From an uncultured Saprospiraceae bacterium (lineage in GTDB: Bacteria > Bacteroidota > Bacteroidia > Chitinophagales > Saprospiraceae), in contig CALFDU010000066.1 in assembly GCA_937950315.1 (NCBI GenBank), positions 1 through 38,323 of the forward strand: 38,323 bases of DNA, in the 5' to 3' direction. The position numbers were made by a program, and so were the translations under genes. Positions within the stretch are counted from its first letter, which is position 1, and every line of letters starts with the position of its first letter. A model generated the notes under the pieces. The model saw nothing but the letters and a program-made list of their open reading frames with translations. It made no database searches and was not told the DNA's origin. Below are positions 25,559 to 32,845 of this stretch, piece after piece.

Positions 25559-26729
25559 ATACTCTGGCGTAACTTTCTCTTGATCTGATCATCGAAGGTA
25601 TTTTGTATTTCTTCTTAGATCTATTTGAACTCAATGGTTTCATTATTAAAGAAACAAGTGACTCTAATGGGCTTAAGCTATCCCTTTTCATACTCGCTAT
25701 TTCTAATTCTTTGTCTTTCTTTTCCTTGAGTTCACGTACCCTTTGCGCCTCGGCTCTGCGTTCCATAATTGTGGAATATATTCCTGGCTCATATTTTTGA
25801 TAATATCTTTCGATACATCTAGAGGGTAATCTTAAAGAGTATTGTTTTTTACCTGGGATATAGCCAGCAATATATTCTGGGTTTAATTCTTTAAGAATTT
25901 CTGTATCATACAGATTTAGTTCTTTGGTCAAAGTACTAAACTTCATTGTCTTGTCAACACTTACAGTTATCACGTTGGTCATATCTGTTTCGACCGTGTT
26001 AGGTTGAAGATCATGGTAATGGTAAAAATTGGTCAAATACATTGCCGCAATAAATCTTGGCAAATACTTTTGAGTTTCTTTTGGTAGATAGTTTCTCATC
26101 TTCCAATAGTCTCTACTTCCTGATTTTCTAATTGCCTTAGAAACATTTCCAGGACCACAATTGTAAGCTGCAAGAACAAGATTCCAATCACCAAATCTAT
26201 CATACAACGATTGTAAATAATCCAAAGCCGCTTGTGTTGATAATGCAACACTTCTTCTCTGGTCTACTACTGAATTGATTTCTAATCCAACCATCTGACC
26301 TGTTGGTTTCATAAATTGCCACAATCCTGCTGCACCAGATTTTGATGTTGCACTTGGATTTAACAAAGACTCAATGATCGCTAAGTACTTAAGATCATCT
26401 GGCATTCCTCTCCGTCTGATTTCTTTTTCAAACATTGGAAAGTATACGCTGACTCTGCCTAGAATTTTCTCAGCAGACGATCTATAATAGTATGTGTATT
26501 GTTGGATTCGCTCCTGGACCTCATTGGTTATCGTTATGTCAATAACCGAGTTTAATTTACTTAGTCTATCGGAGGCGTCTACCTTGGATACTTTATCCGC
26601 AAACTTAACTGCATTCTTGTCCGTATCTAAAGCTACGTGAGCATAGCCAGAATTTAGGTTCGTCAAGAAAAGAAAGCTTATTACGAGAAGTCTCGCAATA
26701 AAATTTTGCTGATTCATGGAATTACGCAT
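25557..26729 (-). CDS. MltD-like lytic transglycosylase
   Basis: A periplasmic peptidoglycan lytic transglycosylase of 390 residues. The signal peptide lies in about 8-30. The SLT domain spans about 95-250 with the catalytic glutamate E120 in YLAIIESLLNPSATS, followed by GAAGLWQFM and the AAYNCGPGNV motif. The region after about 260 (VDKTMKFSTLTKELNLYDTEILKELNP) looks like one degenerate LysM-type cell-wall-binding repeat. A basic, charged tail follows. ATG 26717 (MNQQNF) is an alternative start. It remodels peptidoglycan by non-hydrolytic cleavage. A well-formed promoter with an unusual triple octamer lies upstream. Confidence 0.9.
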   Translation of the reverse strand: MRNSMNQQNFIARLLVISFLFLTNLNSGYAHVALDTDKNAVKFADKVSKVDASDRLSKLNSVIDITITNEVQERIQQYTYYYRSSAEKILGRVSVYFPMFEKEIRRRGMPDDLKYLAIIESLLNPSATSKSGAAGLWQFMKPTGQMVGLEINSVVDQRRSVALSTQAALDYLQSLYDRFGDWNLVLAAYNCGPGNVSKAIRKSGSRDYWKMRNYLPKETQKYLPRFIAAMYLTNFYHYHDLQPNTVETDMTNVITVSVDKTMKFSTLTKELNLYDTEILKELNPEYIAGYIPGKKQYSLRLPSRCIERYYQKYEPGIYSTIMERRAEAQRVRELKEKKDKELEIASMKRDSLSPLESLVSLIMKPLSSNRSKKKYKIPSMIRSRESYARV

Positions 26730-26832
26730 TTTTAAATCGGTTATTATTAGATATAATTACATTCTACATTGTATCCCTGTGCTTTACAGCTATTTATACA
26801 TGGTTGATTGTAAAATATTTAATAAGGGATTG

Positions 26833-26863
26833 CAAATATAAGATTGAAACTTAATATGACAAA
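26833..26863 (-). promoter_or_regulatory. Bacteroidota promoter (TTTG-N19-TATATTTG) of the transglycosylase gene
   Basis: On the minus strand a -33 TTTG (26863-26860) and a -7 box TATATTTG (26840-26833) are separated by exactly 19 bases, a near-perfect match to the Bacteroidota consensus. It implies a 5' leader of about 95-100 bases before the ATG at 26729. Confidence 0.65.
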
Positions 26864-26891
26864 TATTCATATTAAAATAAATCTTAATATG
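26850..26891. repeat. Three alternating TTAATATG octamers
   Basis: CTTAATATG at 26850-26858, its inverse CATATTAA at 26868-26875, and CTTAATATG again at 26883-26891. The octamer starts are 17 and 16 bp apart. The set brackets the -33 element of the transglycosylase promoter, the position expected for a repressor or activator operator. Confidence 0.5.
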
Positions 26892-27049
26892 TTATTACCA
26901 AACACTGTGCCAAATACCCGACATTTCTCTCGAGAATTTTAATAATTAGTGGTTGACTAATAACATTGAAATCCGGCATCGAAAAATTGAAGTAGTATAA
27001 CGCCTTGAATTCACAAGTGTTTCGCAAAAAGCCAAATAAAATTTTGTTA

Positions 27050-27073
27050 AGAAAAATAGAGAGGTTTTCTCTC
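27050..27073 (-). terminator. Weak hisS terminator candidate
   Basis: On the minus strand GAGAG-AAAAC-CTCTC forms a 5-bp hairpin followed by TATTTTTC, about 18-40 bases past the hisS stop. The stem is short, so confidence is low. Confidence 0.38.
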
Positions 27074-27090
27074 GAGAAACACACTATTAT

Positions 27091-28440
27091 TTAACACTTC
27101 TCAAGTAGATACTCAATCATAGATTTGGTGTCCAAATTGAATTGTTCCCCAGAATTCATGGATTTGAGCTGCCATACTCCTGAAGCTCTTTCATCTTCAC
27201 CTATAAAAACAACATATGGGATACGGTTATTATTCGCGTAATTAAGTTGTTTCTTCATTTTGAGCGGGGCTGGATAGATATCAGTTTTGATTCCAGCTGT
27301 TCTCAATTGTGATCCAAGTACAAAACCAGCCTTATGTGATTCTTCATCAAAAGTCGCAATCATCACTTGAGTACTTTCCTCAATACTTTCTGGAAAAAGG
27401 CCCAATTCTTCCATGACAACATAGATTCTTGCAAAACCAAATGAAACACCGACTCCTGAGACGTCCTTCAAGCCAAACATACCCGTTAGATCATCATAAC
27501 GGCCTCCACCTCCAATACTTCCCATTTTTACTCCCTTGGCTTTCACCTCAAAGATGCAGCCAGTATAGTAGTTTAGTCCTCGTGCCAAGGAAGGATCAAA
27601 TTTTATCGTATTGTTTGATTCTACTGAATCTAGATATTCGTGAAAAGATTTTAATTCTTCGATTCCTTTTAAGCCTGTAGGTGCATTTTCAAATTTTTCC
27701 TCCAGGTCAGATAATTTTTCTGCTTTGATAAACTCTATAAGCTGTTTTCCTTTCGATGGATCGATGCCCTTTTTGTCCAATTCTTCTATCACTTTCTCTG
27801 GACCAATTTTGTCTAGCTTATCGAGAGAAATAGTCATTTCCATGAATTTTTCCTCGAGACCTAAAGCCTCAGCAAATCCATAAAGTACTTTTCTATTGTT
27901 GACAAGAATTTCAACCTCTAGACCAAGATCAGAAAAAACCTTATCATAAATCTGCATCAATTCCGCCTCATACATCAATGATGACGAACCCACAACATCT
28001 ACATCGCATTGATAAAATTCATGGTACCTTCCTCGCTGCGGTCTATCTGCTCGCCATACCGGTTGAATCTGATATCTTTTGAATGGGAACTGAAGTTCAT
28101 TCTGGTGTTGTACAACATATCTTGCAAACGGAACCGTAAGATCATAACGAAGTCCTCGTTTGGAGATACTGCTTGTTAACTTGGCAGAATTCTTATTTGC
28201 GTAAGCGTCTTCATCTGCTTTGGCAAGATAGTCGCCATTGTTAAGTACTTTAAAAAGCAATCGATCACCTTCCTCTCCATATTTGCCCGTGAGCGTAGAA
28301 AGATTTTCCATGGTCGGCGTCTCGATAGGAACGTATCCAAACTCTTGAAAAACTTTCTTAATGGTATTAAAAATATACTCGCGCTTATATACCTCTTGCG
28401 GTAAAAAATCTCTACAACCTTTAGGAATAGATGGCTTCAT
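27091..28440 (-). CDS. hisS: Histidine--tRNA ligase
   Basis: Class II aminoacyl-tRNA synthetase of 449 residues charging tRNA-His. It opens with the typical MKPSIPKGCRDFLPQE. Motif 1 region is FGYVPIETPTMENL; motif 2 is around FRYQ-like FKRYQIQPVWRADRPQRGRYHEF; the histidine-specific segment LARGLNYYTGCIFEV is present, as are motif 3 (SIGGGGRYDDL, VSFGFARIYVVME) and a C-terminal anticodon-binding domain. Its ATG overlaps the pheS stop by four bases, so it is the second gene of a pheS-hisS operon. Confidence 0.96.
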   Translation of the reverse strand: MKPSIPKGCRDFLPQEVYKREYIFNTIKKVFQEFGYVPIETPTMENLSTLTGKYGEEGDRLLFKVLNNGDYLAKADEDAYANKNSAKLTSSISKRGLRYDLTVPFARYVVQHQNELQFPFKRYQIQPVWRADRPQRGRYHEFYQCDVDVVGSSSLMYEAELMQIYDKVFSDLGLEVEILVNNRKVLYGFAEALGLEEKFMEMTISLDKLDKIGPEKVIEELDKKGIDPSKGKQLIEFIKAEKLSDLEEKFENAPTGLKGIEELKSFHEYLDSVESNNTIKFDPSLARGLNYYTGCIFEVKAKGVKMGSIGGGGRYDDLTGMFGLKDVSGVGVSFGFARIYVVMEELGLFPESIEESTQVMIATFDEESHKAGFVLGSQLRTAGIKTDIYPAPLKMKKQLNYANNNRIPYVVFIGEDERASGVWQLKSMNSGEQFNLDTKSMIEYLLEKC

Positions 28441-29474
28441 ATGACCGTACTAAATTGCTTTAAGAATCGGACATCGTTTTCAAACAATAACCTTATATCA
28501 CTGATGTTGTATTTAAGCATGGCTTGTCTCTCTATTCCCATACCGAAGGCAAAACCAGAATAGATCTCAGGATCTATATTACAGTTTTTCAGAACATTGG
28601 GATCCACCATTCCGCAACCCAATATTTCCAACCACCCTGTTCCTTTTGTAATTCTATAGTCTATCTCATCCTTTAGACCCCAGTATACATCCATCTCAGC
28701 ACTAGGTTCTGTAAACGGGAAATAACTTGGTCTCAATCTTATCTTGGTATCTGGTCCATACATCTCACGAGCAAAATATAACAAGGTCTGTTTCATATCC
28801 GCAAATGAAACATTCTTATCAATAAACAAACCTTCCACTTGGTGGAATTGGCAATGTGATCGAGCAGAAATGGTTTCATTTCTGTAAACACGGCCAGGTG
28901 CGATAATACGTATCGGTGGTTCCGTACTCGTCATCACTCTCGACTGAACTGATGAAGTATGTGTACGCAATAGATTGGTCACGCTATCTTTAAGATAAAA
29001 TGTGTCCTGCATATCTCTCGCTGGATGGTCTTCCGGTGTATTCATCGCCGTAAAGTTGTGCCAATCATCTTCGATTTCTCTTTCCTCTGATACTACAAAA
29101 CCGATTTTTTCAAAAATGTCGATGATACGATTCATCACTATCGAGATTGGATGTCTAGATCCTTTTGGATAAGGTTGAGCTGGTAGACTCATGTCCATAT
29201 CCTGCTTGGCTCCTGCCCTATCTACTTTCTTTAATTCACTTTGAGTCGTAGAAAATTTTGTTTCCGCCAATGATTTTAATTCATTTAGCTTTTGTCCAAA
29301 CTCTTTTTTACGCTCGTTTTCTACATTCTTAATTTCACCAAATAGCGATTTCAGTACATTTTTACTCCCCAAAAAACGAATACGGAACTGTTCTAATGAC
29401 TCCTTGTCATTACAACTAGTACCCTCAATCTCGGCAATATATGCCTCTATTTGACTCCAAGCTGAATCTGCCAT
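28437..29474 (-). CDS. pheS: Phenylalanine--tRNA ligase alpha subunit
   Basis: Alpha subunit of the heterotetrameric class II PheRS. The N-terminal coiled coil (about 1-95) contacts tRNA; the catalytic core includes MPAQPYPKGSRHP-like SLPAQPYPKGSRHPIS, HNFTAMNTPEDHPARDMQDT, TLLRTHTSS-like LLRTHTSSVQSR, PGRVYRNE, SYFPFTEPSAEMDV and GFAFGMGIERQAM. ATG 29474 (MADSAWSQIEAY) is preferred over the TTG at 29483, giving 345 residues. pheT is not in the window, so the beta subunit is encoded elsewhere. Followed by hisS with a 4-base overlap. Confidence 0.96.
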   Translation of the reverse strand: MADSAWSQIEAYIAEIEGTSCNDKESLEQFRIRFLGSKNVLKSLFGEIKNVENERKKEFGQKLNELKSLAETKFSTTQSELKKVDRAGAKQDMDMSLPAQPYPKGSRHPISIVMNRIIDIFEKIGFVVSEEREIEDDWHNFTAMNTPEDHPARDMQDTFYLKDSVTNLLRTHTSSVQSRVMTSTEPPIRIIAPGRVYRNETISARSHCQFHQVEGLFIDKNVSFADMKQTLLYFAREMYGPDTKIRLRPSYFPFTEPSAEMDVYWGLKDEIDYRITKGTGWLEILGCGMVDPNVLKNCNIDPEIYSGFAFGMGIERQAMLKYNISDIRLLFENDVRFLKQFSTVI

Positions 29475-29490
29475 ATTCTTCAATTTGATG

Positions 29491-29498
29491 CAAAGTTA
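29491..29498 (-). promoter_or_regulatory. -7 promoter box TAACTTTG of pheS-hisS
   Basis: On the minus strand TAACTTTG fits TAnnTTTG and lies 17 bases before the pheS ATG. No clear -33 TTG is seen at standard spacing. The short distance leaves a leader of about 10 bases, leaving little room for a tRNA-sensing leader. Confidence 0.5.
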
Positions 29499-29508
29499 AA
29501 TATTATGT

Positions 29509-29533
29509 CTATTAATAGAGTCGTCTTGGACGA
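29509..29533. promoter_or_regulatory. Two palindromes between the divergent pheS and aminotransferase promoters
   Basis: CTATTAATAG (29509-29518) is a perfect 10-bp palindrome, and TCGTC-TTG-GACGA (29521-29533) is a perfect 5-bp inverted repeat. They sit side by side midway between the two divergent -7 boxes, where a shared regulator could act on either promoter. Confidence 0.3.
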
Positions 29534-29541
29534 TTGTTATT

Positions 29542-29549
29542 TACATTTG
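29542..29549 (+). promoter_or_regulatory. -7 promoter box TACATTTG of the aminotransferase gene
   Basis: TACATTTG matches TAnnTTTG and lies 15 bases upstream of ATG 29565. TTG at 29526-29528 is the nearest -33 candidate, but the 13-base spacer is too short for a canonical promoter. Confidence 0.42.
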
Positions 29550-29564
29550 AAAATAATTTAGAAT

Positions 29565-30770
29565 ATGGCATCAGTCAGACAACTCTTTTTATCCCATGTA
29601 GCGCAGACAAGTGAAATTCCACTTGGTCTTGAAGTAGAACGTGCTGAAGGCATGTACATCTATGATACTCAAGGCAAAAAATACTTGGACCTTAATTCAG
29701 GTATTTCCGTAAGTTCTCTCGGACACAGGCATCCCCGAGTTATAGAAGCAATTAAAAATCAAGTTGACAAACACCTACATACCATGGTGTATGGTGAGCA
29801 CATTCAGCAATCTCAGGTTGCTATGGCTAAGTTGTTGACCGATCAACTGCCTTCTTCACTTAATTCAGTCTACTATTTTATGAGTGGTACTGAAGTGGTT
29901 GAGGCTGCTATGAAATTATCCAAACGTGCTTCTGAACGTTATGAAATTATCGCTTGTAGAAATGCGTATCATGGAAGCACACAAGGAGCAGAAAGTTTAA
30001 GAAGCGATCATGAATACAGTCAAGCTTTTTTACCATTGGTCCCGGGAATAAAACATATCGACTTTAATAATGAAGAAGATTTATCAAGAATAACAAGTAA
30101 AACTGCAGCAGTTGTTGTTGAGCCCGTACAAGCAGAAGCAGGTGTCATTATTCCTCATGGTCAATACTTAAAAAAATTGCGTAAGAGATGCACGGAAGTA
30201 GGAGCACTTTTAATCCTTGATGAGATCCAGACTGGTTTTGGAAGAACTGGTCATTTGTTCGCTTTGAGCAAATATGGTGTTGTGCCTGACATATTGTGTT
30301 TGGGTAAAGCTATGGGTGGCGGTATGCCAATAGGCGCTATGGTTTGTGGTCGAGAATTGATGTTGGCTTTTACAAAATCACCAATGTTGGGGCACATTAC
30401 GACCTTTGGGGGCCATCCTGTTTCCTGTGCAGCAGCGCATGGTAATCTTAGTGCTATTCTAGATGAAAACATCACTGAATCAGTATTAGAAAAAGAAAAA
30501 TTGTTTCACGAAAAATTACAGCATCCCATCATCAAAGAAGTAAGAAGTTCTGGATTGATGATGGCTGTTGAATTAACAAAAAGAAAATACCTTAAACATG
30601 TCGTCGCACACGCGATGGAGTTAGGGGCTGTTATTGATTACTTCTTGTTTAACAACAGATCTTTTAGACTTGCTCCTCCGTTGATAATTTCGGAAAGTGA
30701 AATTGAAAAAGCTTGTTATATTTTAATACAAGCTTGCACATTTGCGGAAGCGAAATATTCTAATAAATAA
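29565..30770 (+). CDS. Class III PLP-dependent aminotransferase
   Basis: Fold-type I, PLP-dependent aminotransferase of 401 residues, similar to acetylornithine/ornithine/GABA-type enzymes. Conserved parts include the N-terminal GMYIYDTQGKKYLDLNSGI, the cofactor-phosphate loop FMSGTEVVEAAMKL, the D219-E220-x-Q222 segment (ILDEIQTGFGRTG) and the Schiff-base lysine K248 in CLGKAMGGGMPIGA. The exact substrate cannot be assigned: no arginine-biosynthesis neighbour is present to support argD. It is transcribed alone, divergently from pheS, and its last 11 bases overlap a convergent 54-codon gene. Confidence 0.9.
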   Translation: MASVRQLFLSHVAQTSEIPLGLEVERAEGMYIYDTQGKKYLDLNSGISVSSLGHRHPRVIEAIKNQVDKHLHTMVYGEHIQQSQVAMAKLLTDQLPSSLNSVYYFMSGTEVVEAAMKLSKRASERYEIIACRNAYHGSTQGAESLRSDHEYSQAFLPLVPGIKHIDFNNEEDLSRITSKTAAVVVEPVQAEAGVIIPHGQYLKKLRKRCTEVGALLILDEIQTGFGRTGHLFALSKYGVVPDILCLGKAMGGGMPIGAMVCGRELMLAFTKSPMLGHITTFGGHPVSCAAAHGNLSAILDENITESVLEKEKLFHEKLQHPIIKEVRSSGLMMAVELTKRKYLKHVVAHAMELGAVIDYFLFNNRSFRLAPPLIISESEIEKACYILIQACTFAEAKYSNK

Positions 30771-30924
30771 AAGTATTGATGTAGTCTCTTATTGCTATTC
30801 TGTTAATAAATGCAAGGGCTGCACCGCCTACTAATAAAGCAATAAAGATGGCTTTCGTTCTTTTTCTTACGAGTTCATTTTTCTCGCGCATTGTTTTATA
30901 TCTCGTTCTTCCACTATAAGACAT
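30760..30924 (-). CDS. 54-residue basic small membrane protein
   Basis: A short gene coding for 54 residues: a basic, cytoplasmic-looking N-terminus (MSYSGRTRYKTMREKNELVR), then one hydrophobic helix (AIFIALLVGGAALAFI) and a short tail ending TFIY. The ATG directly abuts the rhodanese stop (TAGATG), as expected for translational coupling at the end of the long minus-strand operon. The 3' end overlaps the convergent aminotransferase stop region by 11 bases. The positive-inside distribution suggests N-in, C-out topology. The family is not recognised. Confidence 0.68.
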   Translation of the reverse strand: MSYSGRTRYKTMREKNELVRKRTKAIFIALLVGGAALAFINRIAIRDYINTFIY

Positions 30925-31440
30925 CTAGTATACTTTTTCTAAGTTTGCGTTATCCACCCATTTGGCCCATCTTGAGTTATAGGTATGGATTTTCGTTGTA
31001 TTCTCATTTTTTGAATCAACCAATGGATATTCTTTATTGGCCCATTCAAAAATACTTCCGTAGAGATTTTTTACATTGGTAAAACCTCTTTTTTGCAATT
31101 CCTCTCCCATCTTTTCACTTCGATAACCAATTGAACAATACAAAACAATCGGTTGCTCTTTATCTATTTTATCTAATATGCTATAGTCCGGATTGTCATA
31201 ACCAAAATAGCTTGCTCCAGGAATTCTACTTGTTTGAAATTCTTCAATTTCTCTTGCGTCAAGTAATGTATAATTATCTATTGTTTCACTCAATTCATCA
31301 ACTGAAATCACTTCCACTGAATGTGAAATATATCTTTCTATTGCCTTGGTAAATTTTGGATTGGTACAATAATCTGCTTCGACTTGTCCAAAAAGAAAAG
31401 CAAATTGAAATATAAAAATAAAAGTTATGAATTGTCTCAT
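30925..31440 (-). CDS. Exported rhodanese-like protein
   Basis: A 171-residue single rhodanese domain with a signal peptide (MRQFITFIFIFQFAFLFGQ), so predicted periplasmic. The active-site loop is YCSIGYRSEK with C102 as the persulfide-carrying cysteine, preceded by LLDAREIEEFQTSRIPGA, the usual rhodanese entry. A C-terminal extension after the domain (SKNENTTKIHTYNSRWAKWV) is not part of the core. Thiosulfate or persulfide transfer is the family role; the physiological donor is unknown. It overlaps the upstream membrane protein gene by four bases (ATGA) and abuts the small downstream gene. Confidence 0.87.
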   Translation of the reverse strand: MRQFITFIFIFQFAFLFGQVEADYCTNPKFTKAIERYISHSVEVISVDELSETIDNYTLLDAREIEEFQTSRIPGASYFGYDNPDYSILDKIDKEQPIVLYCSIGYRSEKMGEELQKRGFTNVKNLYGSIFEWANKEYPLVDSKNENTTKIHTYNSRWAKWVDNANLEKVY

Positions 31441-32096
31441 TTGTCTTTTTTTGTAAATCCCCTGTATACCTTATTTGATTTGATTCTGATGTATAACTCT
31501 GAACCTACAATACAAGAAATTCCCAAACAGAAAGTTATTATTCTGGATAACTCCACCATCTCTAAATATTCAGGATAAAAGTTTCCAACGACCAATAGTT
31601 CAAAAGCAATAATTGACGCAGTAGCGATAAAAAGTAGAATAGAGATGGCATCTATAAATCTAATTTTATCCTTAATGATTTTATACTTAGCCTGCTTCCA
31701 AGCTTTTTTATTGATCGGCTCTTTTTCAATCTTACACAATTCAGAAAAAACAAATTCAGCCTCTTCAAATTTCTGTATGTTGTAAAGTGACGCCGCTTTT
31801 CTAAACAACATTGCCTCATAGATGGCAATATTCCTTATCTCATAAATATTTTCAGAAATAACGAGTGGAATCAACTCATCACTTAGTTTTATAAACTCTT
31901 GATATCTGCCTATCTCAAAAATAGATAAGGCGTAATCACACCAGACAAAAATCCTAAAGTCAAAATCAAGACTACCAATGTCCTTTTTGTTATTCTCAAA
32001 GAATCTTACCTTCTCATAATGAGAATCCTGCTCAATTTCCATGAATTGATAGAAGGTAGAGTTTTCTTTGATATTTTCTAGGTGTCCGTAGTTCAT
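31437..32096 (-). CDS. Hypothetical membrane protein with TPR-like region
   Basis: A 219-residue protein of unrecognised family. Residues about 1-140 are helical and TPR-like (YALSIFEIGRYQEFIKLSDELIP; AASLYNIQKFEEAEFVFSEL), with no signal peptide. Two hydrophobic helices lie near the C-terminus (about 152-172 ISILLFIATASIIAFELLVV; about 183-202 ELSRIITFCLGISCIVGSEL), followed by a short basic tail. The helical part is probably cytoplasmic and tethered by the hairpin. Overlaps of four bases on both sides (cyclase gene upstream, rhodanese gene downstream) place it firmly in the operon. Confidence 0.72.
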   Translation of the reverse strand: MNYGHLENIKENSTFYQFMEIEQDSHYEKVRFFENNKKDIGSLDFDFRIFVWCDYALSIFEIGRYQEFIKLSDELIPLVISENIYEIRNIAIYEAMLFRKAASLYNIQKFEEAEFVFSELCKIEKEPINKKAWKQAKYKIIKDKIRFIDAISILLFIATASIIAFELLVVGNFYPEYLEMVELSRIITFCLGISCIVGSELYIRIKSNKVYRGFTKKDK

Positions 32097-32845
32097 AACG
32101 GCTTATATAACACTGGTTTACTTGGGCTCACATCCAAATCATAGTTGCCTACCATGATATTCAGGAAAAAAGGACCATCTTTTACAAAATCTGGCACAAA
32201 GATAAGCTCTGTAATGGTTCTATGTAGAGAAATTTTGTCAGGATAATCCCAAAAGGTCTTGTGGGAATACAATTTTCCTCCGTCTTCTTCCCTATCAAGC
32301 GATGGTAGATCAGTCAATAAATGCTGTACCCCATTGTTTATGAGGGTTTTGATCGCTTCTGGATCAAAATATGTTGGATTTTTACCAGAATAGACCTTTG
32401 TTAATTTCTCTTCTGAATTGGGCTTTGTGCGCAATATCATTGCTTCAGAAAAGCCGTTTGCTGCCGTTGCAGTCAAAATACTTTCAGAAGTAATCACTTT
32501 ATCCCCATTTTCAAGCTTATGTGCATCTACACTAACTAGATTTGCAAAAAAGTGAAAACGCTGCATGCAGTCCCTTAATTTAAGCTTTCCTTCACTTATA
32601 TGACCAACACACTCTGTGTGGGTTCCATTTCCATGAGGGTTGACTTTAATATTGAAAAAATTAACTAGACCTCCTTGTTCTCTATCTCCTATAAAATCTC
32701 CTGCAACCACAGGACTAGTCTCATATAGAGGTGCATAAAAGCAATTGGGTCCTTCTTGTCCACTAACCAAGGGAATAGAAATATCAATAGGTTTTTCCAA
32801 ATCTATTTTCCATTCAATCTCATTATGAACAACCGTGCTTATCAT
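32093..32845 (-). CDS. Cyclase-family metal-dependent hydrolase (kynurenine formamidase-like)
   Basis: A soluble 250-residue member of the cyclase (PF04199-type) superfamily. The metal-binding motif is HGNGTHTECVGH (residues 71-82), which fits HxGTHxDxPxH with Glu in place of Asp and Gly in place of Pro. IDISIPLVSG and NPTYFDPEAIKTLI are also consistent. Relatives hydrolyse N-formylkynurenine or related amides and lactones, but no tryptophan-degradation gene lies nearby, so the substrate is open. Its start follows the nadK stop with no gap (TAAATG), and its stop overlaps the next start (ATGA). Confidence 0.86.
   Translation of the reverse strand: MISTVVHNEIEWKIDLEKPIDISIPLVSGQEGPNCFYAPLYETSPVVAGDFIGDREQGGLVNFFNIKVNPHGNGTHTECVGHISEGKLKLRDCMQRFHFFANLVSVDAHKLENGDKVITSESILTATAANGFSEAMILRTKPNSEEKLTKVYSGKNPTYFDPEAIKTLINNGVQHLLTDLPSLDREEDGGKLYSHKTFWDYPDKISLHRTITELIFVPDFVKDGPFFLNIMVGNYDLDVSPSKPVLYKPL

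Larger units (their letters stand above)
26730..27090. other. 361-bp intergenic region between hisS and the transglycosylase gene
   Basis: AT-rich spacer without a convincing gene. It holds the promoter and triple TTAATATG octamers of the transglycosylase gene (26833-26891), a weak hisS terminator (27050-27073) and two copies of TTTCTCTCGAGAA (26924-26936 and 27066-27078). A GTG-started 66-residue open frame at 26884-27084 on the minus strand looks like chance. No tRNA or other recognisable RNA was seen. Confidence 0.6.

Noticed and set aside
26884-27084. GTG-started 66-residue minus-strand frame between hisS and the transglycosylase gene
   Set aside because: It begins inside the hisS terminator hairpin, has no recognisable signal or domain, and contains the octamer and 13-mer repeats; more likely regulatory spacer than gene.
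26730-27090. tRNA or small structured RNA in the longest spacer
   Set aside because: No T-loop-like GGTTCGA motif, no CCA end and no extended GC-rich stem were seen on either strand.
29475-29483. TTG start for pheS
   Set aside because: ATG 29474 is three codons downstream, fits the family start better and is a stronger codon.
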